In this document: piece after piece, positions 11,901 through 24,600 of the stretch
Layout: the number at the start of each line of letters is the position of its first letter
How positions within the stretch are numbered: the stretch's first letter is position 1
NCBI GenBank assembly: GCA_036937835.1
Contig: CM072876.1
Coordinates: 878,001 to 942,000, forward strand
DNA from: Pampus argenteus
Lineage: Eukaryota > Chordata > Actinopteri > Scombriformes > Stromateidae
DNA length: 64,000 nucleotides
Direction: 5' to 3'
The notes under the pieces: model-generated
Databases searched by the model: none
Told to the model about the DNA's origin: nothing
What the model saw: only the letters and a program-made list of their open reading frames with translations
Made by a program: the position numbers and the translations under genes

Positions 11901-14900
11901 TTTATTGATTGAAACACATGTTTTATTCATTGCTGTAGTATGTAAACTCAACTGCTTACTGAGGCTCCAGGCCATGTTTGTGGGATGGCAGTGGTAGAGG
12001 TGGACAAAGGTCAATATTCAATATTCATAGAAGTGAAGCAAGACATAGGAGCTGCTTATTATGCTGTTATTGAGCTAAAAATGAGCCCCGGACTGACTGT
12101 ATAAACATACATTCAAGCATACATTGGCTTTGTTTACTGAGATGTGTCATGGTTACCAGAGGATTTTAGGATTTCTACATTTTACTGTGTTGTGCTGTTA
12201 ATTTAAAAAAAAAATCTTTATGGCTTCTAAATTTGGAAAAGTGAAAACGCAAGTGTGAGGATTGCTACAAAAAAATCTGAAGTGCCATTATACTTGAAAT
12301 GTCAGCGTATCTCTTTAAGGGTGTAAATGGAGTGCAAGTTTTGTAGTTGAAAGAACTTGTTTTATTGGCTTTCTGAGTTTTACTGTTGGAGATTATTTTG
12401 GCGCTTTATGTGTTTTTGCAGAGCAAATTAAAGTTAAGATCTACAGTAAAGTAGTCAGTAAAACTGTGAACACTATCAATCATCATGATACAAAAACTAG
12501 TCAGTAAAAAACACAACGTTATAATTGGCTGGATTAGAAAGACTCCAGTCTCAACCCAGACTAGTTCCTGTCAATTTAATTTTAAAGAGGACCAGTCAGT
12601 TCAGGACAAATTAGTAGTTTAGAGAGAGGCAGAAGAAAGATAATAGCTTTCTGCATTATTCCCCTGTGCTGTGTGCTGTGAGACTTCAGGCTCTAGACCG
12701 GCTGTATGGCTGTGAACATCCCAGCATGTCTGACAAGGCCTCCCATAGTGTTTCACAAGTTGAAACGAGGACACACACACACACACACACACCCCGAATT
12801 ACACCAGTGGAGTTCAATAAATGATGCATATTCATGTGGAATTGTCAGTCTGGCAGTGAACATGTTTGAGGTTGAAAACGATGTGTGAAAAAATGGGGTG
12901 AGCAATGACTGACACACACACACACAGACACACAGACCGAGAAAGATGAAATGGATGGTGTAATACACTGATTTCTGTATTTTATATAGCTCGTTTTAAG
13001 GATTCAGAATAGAAGCCCAGAACACAGACACTGGACGGCTCCCTTTGTACGGACCAAAATAACTGTCTATATCTAGGTTACACACATTAAATGATTTTTA
13101 AGTAATGTTTTCCTTATGAATCTTATATGAGCTCTCACTTTCCCGCTCTCCTTCTTACATGGATGAGAATAGTGGCTCTGGGCAGCGGTCCACTGACTGT
13201 AACTCACCACTGCAGATGGCTGTACACTACGTATTCTATACAGTAAGGAGTCTGGCAAACTGTAGTAGTGTCTGTGGAGCTGTGTGCAGTCCAAGGTTAT
13301 TTCTTACTCTTGGTAAACATCCTGGATCAGGGTGTACACAGATGGTGGGAAACAATGGAGTGGAACTTTACAGGGTATTTAGTTAAGAAGCAGGGACTCT
13401 TAAAGGAGCACACCAGTGATTGTGCATGTTTAAACACATTTTAAGGAACATACCACAACAATTTTATTTATTTGTTTATTTTAATGACGGTCATTATTTA
13501 TTTCTATTCATTTCACAGTGTGCAAATCAGCTTTTAGAGGTAATCCATCATGGTGAGGATCATGTAAACGATTAGTTGATCAACAGCTGTGGACTGTGTG
13601 TTGGACATTTTGAAGTCTAAATGACTAACCAGTTAATTGAGAAAGTAATTAGAAGATTAAAATTTAATTGCATCAGTCTCTAAAATCACAGCAGCAAATG
13701 TTGGAATTAATACTTTTTAACTTAAACAATTATGCTGATTGTAGAGGTTCAGATTTGTAGAAACACAGCCAGCGTTCAGCGATGCAGGCGGGTAGGCAGA
13801 TGCCTGTCTGTAGTAGTTTATCAATAGTAGAGTAATGGCAGAATCCGTTTGTTCATTGATTGAATTATGAGTAAACTGACCTTAACCCTGACCTCATGTG
13901 GAAGCCACATGTACACAGCAGCTTCTATTTAGCTTCCCGTAGCAGAAACAAATGTCAGTTTTGTGTGTCTTGACAGCAGGATGTGAATGCTGCACAATAA
14001 AAGTACTAACTTGTAATCTGTGATGATTTACCGCTGACATACCAAATTTCACCTGGTCCATGTGTTAACGTTCTCTGTGTCATACAACACGTGTGAATAT
14101 AATCCAGGAGTCAGTGGGTGCACTGAGGTTGTATACATTCTCTGGTCATGTCCTATATTCAAGAGGGTGGGCCGTAGCAACAGTGACTGAGCAGCTTCTC
14201 ATGGGCTGTACCAACTTCCTCAAGCAGGGAGGGGGGTGGGCACGCTGTGTGCACGAGCTGCATGATCCATGTGGTGATCTCATGTTAGACATTGTTGTGT
14301 CAGGTTGTGCAAGATTAAATGATCTGTTAGTTAATATCACGTCTTAGTCTTTTTGTTTTTATTATCTTTATTTATCTGTGAGTACTCCACACTCACTCAC
14401 TGTGGCATGTTTGAGAATGAGAAAGACATGGAAACCAAATTATTTGTACAGTGTTGGTGTACATCAGGACCAACATGGGAACACTGTAGGAACCATCCAG
14501 GAACTCCAGTGCTTTTCCACCTTCACATTTCTCTTAGGATGCCCAGCAAGATATAGAGAAGAAGCTTAAATTAAATTAAAAAGGACCTAGTGAAAGCGTG
14601 AATGTATATTATAAGGATTGAGAGGGATACTGGATGTGTGCCCCCCCCATCCTCTTCACGCTTTTTGTCCTCTACCTCTCTCCTGGTAATCCACATCCTT
14701 CACTCCCCGCTCTCTTACCTGGTGGTGTCTTCCTCACCCCCTTCTCTCCCTTGTTAGCCATACATTGCGTTGTTAAGTGTGTGTATGTGTGTAAAGTGTT
14801 CAGTATAATATGCAGCATGAGACACCGAAGGAGAAGAGAGAGCTTTGAGAGAAAAGGACAAACCCAAAGATCTTGAGACTGCAGGCGGGTGTAATGGAGA

Positions 14901-14929
14901 GCCGGTGGAGGCATTGGACTGTATTTCTC

Positions 14930-15010
14930 AGTGGTCTTGCTCCGCTGAGCTGCCGCCACTGCTGCTGCTCCTGCTGCTGCTCCTGCTGCTTTTTCTTCTT
15001 CCTCTTTGGT
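14930..15010. other. GCTGCT-rich tract in ncoa1 intron
   Basis: CTGCTGCTCCTGCTGCTGCT then a pyrimidine run TTTTTCTTCTTCCTC. A CTG/CAG-type simple repeat with no sign of coding use. Confidence 0.5.
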
Positions 15011-15949
15011 GACTGAAGGCTTGATCCTCCACCGTACGTCACACTGAGAGAGGGGGGTGAGGTCAGAAGGTGCAGGAGGCTGACCTGGTCTACAGGTGTG
15101 CAAATTAGACTTGACTCTTTATCCCCATCTGCGTTTTTTTTTTCCTACGTTCTTTTCTTGTTTACTGCAAGGCTGGTATGTGTGCTAAAGTGTGTCTGAG
15201 TGTGTTCACACTGCAGCTGTTCTAATTATGATTTGTTTCAGTCACATGTAACACAGATCTGACATTTTAATAAGGGTAATGCCGTTGTCTGTCTTTTAAA
15301 CATCGCTGTGGGTTACATACTAAGTATGATCATTCGAAACGATTAATTAAAGCAAATAATTTCAAGTCGTGCGTATGTTACAGCTTTACATACAGCATAC
15401 ACACGTGTTAGTGAGAGATGGGGAGCAAAACTGAGAGCGTGGATGAAAAAGGGCGAGATGAGGAGGTGAAAATAGATCATTTGAACAATTTATTTTCTGA
15501 GGATGTAACTATTTTTATATTTTTACTGTGTAATACCTTAATACTATACTATACCTTTTTTAAACTTTGTCTATGTGTAATAGCTGCTGGCGTCTCCCCT
15601 TATTTCGATCTACATTTAGGCACCAATCCACATTTATCTGTTGAGACGATACCAATAGCAAAACTGTTTCAATATTATCATTATTATTGTTGATTTTATA
15701 TATAAACTCATCTCTACTGGCAAATACGATGTGAACAACTGCATGCATGTGTGTCCCAAAAGGCTCCATCACAAGAGGCTAACCTATTGCCGCGACCTTC
15801 GAGGCTAACCCTCGGATCAGCAGATGGGAAGCAAGACACAGGAACTTGGCTTTTGGTCTTGAGGAGTTGTAGCATTTATTCATTACCTGAACTGTTGACA
15901 TGCTGCACTGCTGCGTTTAACTTAACACTCTCTGCACTGGTCTCTGCCA

Positions 15950-15950
<1 letters not shown>

Positions 15951-16005
<55 letters not shown>
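15951..16005. repeat. (CA)n microsatellite
   Basis: About 27 uninterrupted CA units in the ncoa1 first intron. Directly downstream, sequence resembling a dispersed repeat (TTTGCTTTATTTGCATGAATG) follows. Confidence 0.97.
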
Positions 16006-16007
<2 letters not shown>

Positions 16008-16989
16008 TTCAAATCAGTTCAATTCAAGTCAATTCCAATCAAATTTGCTTTATTTGCATGAATGTGACGACATTGCTAAAAGCATGAAGAATAAATTTAA
16101 CAAAACAAAATAAATACAATTCATACAATTCTTGCATGTTTTACCTTGTAGGACAGTGACCACATGTTGTGTTTTCTCATGGTTGTCGTGATGTTTTGTG
16201 TCGTCCTTGTTCGATTGTCAGTTTGTGGTCACTGAGTCTGTACTTGGTGAGCATCTGTCTCTGCTTTCCATCTCTGACAGTAGAGACATATTCTGCCAGT
16301 TCGTAATGTCTTTTTGGGGCCAGATAACATCCTAATCTACTCTGGTTTTAGTTTCTTTACATTGTGTTATAATGTGGTTTAGTCTGACTGATGTTGTTAA
16401 GTGTTAAATCTGACTTAAAATCCATCTAAAATACGCAAACAAAGAAAGACAGAACATATAACGATAATTTTTACTTTACATAATTTATATACAGATTTGA
16501 TATTGACACAGGAGGATCCAATCAAATAGGTGCCTGTCCCAATCTGGGGAGTCCTGGATCCTGTTCCGGCAGCATCCAGCACAAATTAAGACCTACTTTT
16601 ATACTATTAACCCACAATGTAAATCCCACATTTAAGTAGCTTTTCTATCATCCACATACTTACACACTCTCCTGTCAGACTGCTGAAAGATGTCAAAATT
16701 ATTTTCTTTAGCAGAAAAACAAATCTGAGTCCCTCATAACCTGTGACAGTAATAATTCAATCCAGACCCTGGTCCTCATTTTATCTCCTCCATGGCTGGA
16801 AAAGATGTTAACCAGGCCTTCAGAAACTCCTGCATGTTAAACTGACCTAACTAAACACTTTTAGTGTTGACTAACTAAAATACTACAAACAGACTTGAAT
16901 CCACTCACTAGCTTAGCAACATTAAGGCTACAAACAACCCGTAATACAATGCACTCTGTAGTAGATGCTGACACAATATTCTTCCCATG

Positions 16990-18170
16990 ATAACGTTATA
17001 TATCACAATAAAGGCGATACACTATATATATATCATAATATCTGTAAAAAGGAGGAATGCTGCCAAGTATAAATATCAGTACATGATTACTGTAGCTTCT
17101 GGTAGCGTTAGCAAGTCTGGTAAGAGACAACAGAAGCCATGCTGTGCTAATAACCCAAAGATTTATTCCTTTTGTGTGGCAGTAAACACAAGACACGACC
17201 AGCTGATAACTAACTGCACTATATTTAGATATATTAAAGATATTCAGGGTAACAGTAACATTAACATGATAACCAGCAGGGTTACAGCTACATCCTGACA
17301 TTAAAATACCAAACCATATCCAGTTCTGTTCACGGTTTGACTCAAGTATTGTTGCATTTTGGAAGTGTAGTACTACTGCAACAACACACGGTCATAAAGC
17401 AGACATTGGTTTAATCAATAATGATTATTGCTTTATTTCCACACAAACACAAAGGGCCGCGTCTTCACACACACAAACAAACGCGTCTTCAGGAATGTCA
17501 TGTGCACCTGTTTATCTGGTTTTGTTTCCTGAAAAGCATGTTTAAATTCATTTTGAATTGGTTTTTTTCAGTGCTAATGTCCATCTCTCATCTTTCTTTT
17601 TTTGCATATAGTTCCCAAAAGAGTCAATAAAAGCTCTTCAAACTTGATGTCTCTCAGATTATTTTAGAAACTAGATGTGGTGGAAAAAAAATCCATTTTG
17701 CAATATTTCCACCTGTGATGTGTTATTAATACATCAGCGCCTAGTACCAATATATATATATATTTTTTTTTTAAGCATAGGGCCGCTGAGAATTGATTCA
17801 GCTATTTTGGTTCAGCACTACCCTCCGCCGCCTCATGGAGGCGCTATGTTGACTGGTGAGAGTCTGATGGACAGTTGGATGATGCAGTTGTAGGTGGCTC
17901 TACGAGAGGCTCTCTGGTGTGTTTGTGCTGTTTATCATGTTAATGTTGTCACTCGTCAGCCCTGTGTTGTGTTTACTTCCACAGAAAAGGAATAAATCTT
18001 TGGGTTATTAGCACGCCGTGACCTCTGTTGTCTCTTATCAGACTCACTGGCGCTACCAGAAGCTACAGTTAGCCATGTTGTTTAAGGCTACCTGTCTGTG
18101 AGATATTACAGATACGGTGATACATCGTAGATTATTTCTTTGTGATATATTGTAGATTATCTTTGGCATT
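16990..18170. repeat. Long inverted repeat / foldback element in ncoa1 intron
   Basis: The segment around 17089-17185 (starting ACTGTAGCTTCTGGTAGCG) returns as its reverse complement at 17975-18069 (ending CGCTACCAGAAGCTACAGT) with high identity over about 95 bp. Weaker similarity extends inward (TAACATTAACATGATAA) and outward (ATATATCACAA). The arms enclose about 790 bp. This is the layout of a foldback or MITE-like element. No transposase is visible. Confidence 0.72.
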
Positions 18171-19245
18171 TAATGTTGCAGTATTTTTCTTGTGCTACTG
18201 ATCATTTATAGTTTACTTAGTTGAGCCAGAACTATAATCTATTGGATTTTGTGACTTGTGTTTATTTGGATTATTTTCGTTTCAATTCTCAGTGCATTGA
18301 AATGTTTTAACTTTACTATTTGACTTAATGGATCGTGCAGGAGCCACGTTAGCTCTCCTCCATACACAACATGCTCCATCAGCTGTGGCAGGGTTTTCTG
18401 TTGCCATGGTTACACTGATGCAGAGATAGACTGTAGACATTGCAGATAAAGAACAAACATGAGTCCATTAAGGGAGGAATGTCAGAAACATACAAAATGT
18501 TAGGGAGACCTTTCAGTAAAATAAAATCCCCTAAAACTTAAAACGACGGCATCAGTCATCACTGTAAAGTACAATCAGCACCAATACTGCAGAGCTGTGT
18601 TAATGGTCAGTTTCTAGTATATACATCTATCCTCATGCAGCTGTGTTTTTATTTAATCTATCGAAACACCTAGAAAAATGTAAATATCATATAACTAAAT
18701 ACATTTATACAAATTTTAATGCTTTTTCTGACGATGTTTTGTTTCTGATTACTTCAGGCGTTGTACCCTGCTGCCTTTTTTGCAAAATAAGGTATATAGT
18801 ATATTTAATTATTTATAGATCCACAACAACTGACCCAGGGGGGCGCGTCCCACTATTTGAGAAGCACCACTTTAAATGTACCTAAAATCATTTTTGAGTA
18901 TCACAGTAAAACAAAAAGTCAAAGTTTAAAGCATGACACAGGTTTGCATACATATTAAAGGAACAGTCTAACTAATTTCGAGTGCCAAACCTTTTTGTGC
19001 TTTGAGACGACCACATGAACCAACAGGAAGTTTTCTGGAATAAACAGAAATCAAATACATACGTTACCAACATAATGCCAATGGCTAAATGAAATTCTGT
19101 TTATGGGTGACAGGTGTGTTTAAAATTTTGTAAAAAATACTTTATCACACACTCAGGTTGGTACACAGATCTGTGGGATTTACTCATTGCTTGTTCTTGT
19201 TGCTGATGTTTATCTACATGTTCATCATGCGTTCTTCCTCCGTAG

Positions 19246-19351
19246 GTCAGTTGAAGCTGAAAATGAGTGCAGTAGGGGAAAGCCCCCTGGACCCTGCCAC
19301 GCCAGAGTCACGCAAGAGGAAGGGCTCACCATGTGACACATCAGGGCAAAG
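19246..19351 (+). CDS. ncoa1: ncoa1 first coding exon (residues 1-30 start)
   Basis: The acceptor is TCCGTAG|G, followed by a 17-nt leader and the ATG at 19263. An alternative acceptor AG lies 5 nt further in. The exon encodes [11 protein letters not shown]...[10 protein letters not shown], close to the mammalian SRC-1 N terminus and carrying the RKRK nuclear signal. It ends at AAAG|GTAAAG and leaves two bases of a Ser codon. Confidence 0.95.
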
Positions 19352-21599
19352 GTAAAGACCCAGCCATGTTTCCTCTGTGGCATCACACTACAAACACTGC
19401 AGAGCAAGACAAAGAGATGCTGTCTAACTGGAACTCTTTGGTGCTTTGATTGGGCTAAAAGTGAGTTATGAAATTCAGGATTATAAATTCCTGGTGAACT
19501 AAATGTTGAGCTGTTAATCAACCCTGCTTTAGTATGCTTTATTATAGTCATATCGTGCTGTTGTGTAACATAGGAAGTTTATTCAATAAAAAGGTTGAGG
19601 GTGAAAAACATTAATTCATGGATGACTGGACTGAGAAATACTATATATATCTGAGGGACATATGAGAGCATTGTCTTTGATTTGCAGTGAAACAGTGTCC
19701 ATAATGAAGAGTGGGAACAAAAGGGCACCGTGACACCAAACTTACCTGTTTTCAACAAAACTATCCTAAAAACACTGAACTAAGAACCACAAAACTGAGC
19801 TAAGTTTTGATATAAAACCAAACATTTAAAGCAATGAACACTTAAACCAGCATCACTCACAGGCTCTTTATGCTCCACTGATACAGAGCTCTGGAGGTTT
19901 TGAACTGAAATATCATCATGCTTACTGGACCTTTTGATATGGTACACATTTATTAAGCTGATCTTGGTGACTGACACCAACACTGAAGAGTCGGTGGTTC
20001 AAACAAACGCCTCAGTCACAGTAGAGTTGAGACACTGAGAGCTTCCTGAGTGCTTCATGCATGTGTTGTTGTATATCTGTAGGATGACTACAGTTGTGTA
20101 GTTGCATAGTGTGGGAGGCTGTCACAGTGTTCAGATCATGGTTTAGGATGAAGGTAGGCTGTAAGGTGTAAGTGTTTATGGAATGAATGTAGTCAATGTG
20201 CCCTGTGTGTGAGTCTGTAGAGCCAAATAGCTGATGTAAGCTGATGTAACAGCACAGCTAGCATTTCTACAGCAACTACACGCAGCCTGCACATTCTCCT
20301 CCTCCTCCTCCGCCTCCTCCTCCTCACCCCTCCCTCCCTCGGTCACCACGCCTGTGTGTTCTGGCTGGCCAATGCACTGACCTACTTTTGCTGTTGTCGT
20401 CTTTCTCCCTCTCTCTCTCACACTCACACACACACACACGTGTCTTTTTTTCATGTTTACCACATACCTTGCTGTTGCTCGTCGGTTTGAAAGTATATTA
20501 TTGGAAGTGGAGAATAAGGTTAAGCACAAGGCTTTGCAAAAAGTCAGAATTTAGTTGCTTTTTAACTGTTGCTTACCAACGTTTAACTTCATAATAAATA
20601 AATGTTGACGCATAACAAAAACAAAACTAATAAGAGTGTATACATATTATAGTATATATAGTATTTATTTAACTCTCAGATATTGATACTACAAACCAAC
20701 AGGTTTTATCTGTTTACTTTCATGAAGCCATCACTAGTAGTTGATTCCTCAGTTGACTGAATTGCATCTTTGATTAATTTTAATTGACATTAAACAGCAT
20801 CAGAAAGCCTCAAGGCAGATTTCAAGATGAATACATTTTTAAGTTGTAAAAACTTATATTCTTTTGTTTACACTCTCTCCCCCTTCACATCTATCTCCTT
20901 CTACCCTGCCGTCTTCCTCATGGCAGTTTCCCCCTCGTGGCCCCCCGTCTTTCTCTCAGCAGGATCTCCTGAACAGCGTGAATTATTAAGGTTATTCTTG
21001 TCTCAGCACATCCTCTTGTCTCTCACCAGCTTCCCATTATTCTCTATTCCTTCCTCCATGTTGCTGTCACTCATTGTCAACAGTTGGGAGAATTATTATC
21101 GAGTAATAACAACACAGAAAGTCTCTATTTTCACAATTTATGTATTCTTTGGGGGAACATGTATTTATTGTTTTCATTTTCTGTCTTAAATTATTGTTTG
21201 CTGAATCTTTTGGTTTTGACAAACAAAGCTATTGGGCTCCAGGAAATGATATGATGAGTACTTTTCACTATTTTCAAATGACGTATAAACCGAAACAATT
21301 AATTAAAATGAATTGAGAAAATGAACAGATTAACTGAAAATGAATATAGTCTCCTCTTGGAGCCTTCTGCATTGAGTTCCCACAGAATGAGTCTCCAGTT
21401 TCGTTTGCTCGTGTCTGTTTCTGCAGCCTGGAGAAGCGGAGACGGGAGCTGGAGTGCCGCTACATCGAGGAACTGGCTGAGCTGCTGTCATCCAACATGG
21501 GCGACATTGCCAGTCTCAGCGTCAAGCCTGACAAGTGCCACATACTCAAGAGCACCGTGGACCAAATCCAGCAGATCAAACGACGAGAGCAGGGTGAGC

Positions 21600-21655
<56 letters not shown>

Positions 21656-24600
21656 TGCATGATATCGGACGGTGTTCAGGTGGAAAACAGCCCTGCGTTA
21701 AAACAATGCACGTGGCAGTGGTAGAGGAGCTGTGGTGTTTAAGACAATGAAAAGCAGTCCAGAAAGTCGAGTTGAAGCTACACATTAATGCCTTCGAAGG
21801 CTCATCAGAAGCCAAAATTCCACACGGTGGTTTTTAATACTCTCATACAGGATTTTAAAGCTCTGTAAAGTCATCACAAGTTTTATTATTTGTCAAATAC
21901 AGAGTAATCCACCAGGAATGTGCACCTACACGTCAACATCAACACACTGCTGCCACTCAAATAAAACAGGGCATTTCAAACCCAGATTTCTGACTGTGTT
22001 TGTTTCCTGCTGACCAGAGAAAGCAGCTCTTCTGTCTCCAGATGATGAGGTGCAGAAGAGCGACATCTCCTCCAGTAGCCAGGGGCTGGTGGAGAAAGAA
22101 GCACTGGGGCCCATGCTGCTAGAGGTGAACAATACACACATCTCCTACCCATTACCACCGTAGTGATTTATAAATAACACACACACACACACACTCATTA
22201 TCGTTTATTGTCTTCCATCTATTCTTGCTCCTTCTGCTCATTCAGGCCCTCGATGGGTTTTTCTTCGTCGTCAACCGGGAGGGTCGCATCGTCTTTGTTT
22301 CTGAGAACGTGACGAGTTACCTTGGCTACGCCCAGGAGGAGCTGATGACCTCAAGTGTCTACAGCATCCTTCATGTGGGAGACCACAATGAATTTGTACG
22401 CAATCTGCTGCCCAGAAGCCTGGGTGAGTGAGCAGCAGTGAGAAAAGCAGTCTGCTGTCTGATACTTCATATTCCAGCTTTAAGATGCCAATAACTATTA
22501 TTTTTGATAGAGATATTTGGTAATTAGATTTTCAGTATCTTTGAATTTGACGTTTTCCAGGCCAAAAAACCCCATTAAGGATGATGGGTTTTGGCAGCTG
22601 AATCAGTACACAGCCCTTAATACAGATAATTAACTTGGTTTATTGATGGAAAATACTGTAGCTGTGGCAAATTTGAAGAGCAATAGAGAAAAGCAGGAGG
22701 ATGAACTATGGAAATTTTAAATTAACACAGCTTTAAGTGCTCTACAAAGCTGCAAAATGCGCTGGAAGAGGAAAGAAACGGTGAAGTAAAAGTAGAGGCA
22801 GAAAGACGACGTATGTGTGGGTGAGTGAGGAGGGAGGGACGAAACAATGCCTTTCTTTACCCTGATAATGTTATTTTCATTTTAGCTACAACCTTGGAGA
22901 GGAGATTATAATGAAAACGGAGGGGGCCTGAGAGGGGTCGTATAAGGACAAAAGATACGAGTGCAGTAGGCGAGAAGGTGGAACAGTTGTATTTTCTGTT
23001 GTAATCCCTCTTAATTCTGCACCAGCCACGACGGCTCTCCTTTCTCTTTGAAAACAGAGATCTCCAAAACCGACTCGTACAGAGAAATGCAAAAACACGT
23101 TTGCCAACATGTAGATTATTCTCAAAGCATTGTGATTCAGGTCATCGTAAAATGGATGAATGAATGAATTTAACTCTTTCAGTTTTAAGGGTTTTTTTCT
23201 TTCATTTTTGTGTCAAATGAAAAATAAATTAGACCAAAATTATGAAAATTAAATACATTTTAGTTTAAGTTTTCACTATACTAAAACAGAAAATATTTAA
23301 ATGTAGATAAATCACCCTCATCTTTGATTAAAATGTTATATGTTAAAGGAATAGGTGGACAATTGTGGAAATATTGTCAAAAAAATAAACATATTTCTCA
23401 AAACGTCAAAGTGTTGCTTTGAGCTGCTCATATCTCATTAAGGTTTTACTGTTTTTAACATTAGTTTTCACTCAAAATTTTAGTTACTGTTCTGCACACA
23501 AAAGCTGTTAACAGATCTCAGTAAAAATAAAACTAAAAACACTGTAGAAAATAAAATAAATATTCTGTTGTATCAGTGTAACATCTGCAGTCTCCAGGTT
23601 TGAACCAAGAGTCATTACTCTAAATGAATGTTGGAAAAACTGGCATCTTTGAAAATATATTTGAAATAAGGCAAGAACAAACAAGTCTACAGGATGCAGG
23701 TATGATGGGAAATTATGTTATGTAAATAAATAAATCTTTTTCATTAGTTTTTTTTTGTTTTGACTTTTAACACTGACTCAGAAATCTGTAGTTTGAGTTC
23801 ACTGAAACAAGCATCTTATGTATGAAATAAATTGACAAAGACGGAGACTTTTTATTTCTTATTATCATTGGTTATAAGTTGCAACTTCCATGTTGCAAAT
23901 ATGGTGTAACCGTTAATCAATAATCTGTTCTGGTGCAAACAGATTATTGAGGTTTATTCCTTCAAACAAAGGGGAAAGGAAAATCTTTGCTCTAAAACAA
24001 AGGTGTTTGTGGTTTAAATAATGATTTCCTCCAGCATTAAACACAAAATAGTTTTTAATATATACCAGCTGTCTAGACGGTGATCTTACTACCATATGAT
24101 ATATGTTTACAATTCAGTGTGTAGTAACTTTCCAAGGGATATACAGTATTTAATTGTAGTTTTTCTCATCAGTAAATAATACTTTTTGTGTTTGTTTAGT
24201 AAACGGTGTGCCGTGGCCGCAGGAACCTGGCCGAAGAAACAGCCACTCGTTTAGCTGTCGCATGCTGAAGAGGCCACCGGACGAGGTGGACTCCGAAAAT
24301 ATGGAGGCTCGACAGCAGTACGAGATCATGCAGTGTTTCACTGTGTCGCAGCCACGGGCCGTGCAGGAGGAGGGAGACGGTACGCGTACACCCAGTCTGC
24401 AGGCGTTTCATACACTTACTACTACTACATAAACTAGCTGCAGCTTTGACAGTTTCATGTCTTTTATGATGATGGATCTGTTATTCTAAAAAACTGTTGA
24501 TTTTCAAGAAGTGAGTGTGGATCATTTAAAGCTGAGCACAGTATTTAACACAGTCCTTTTCCTTAATCTCTTATGCACCTCTGTATAAATGTAGTAGTTG

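Larger units (their letters stand above)
2690..19245 (+). other. ncoa1: ncoa1 5' intronic region (about 16.5 kb)
   Basis: This stretch lies between the proposed noncoding exon 1 and the first coding exon. I saw no coding exon in it. It holds microsatellites, AT-rich dispersed repeats, GC-rich triplet islands near 6.3 kb and 14.95 kb, and a foldback element at 17.0-18.2 kb. Additional noncoding 5' exons, which mammalian NCOA1 has, could lie here but cannot be placed by eye. Confidence 0.6.
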
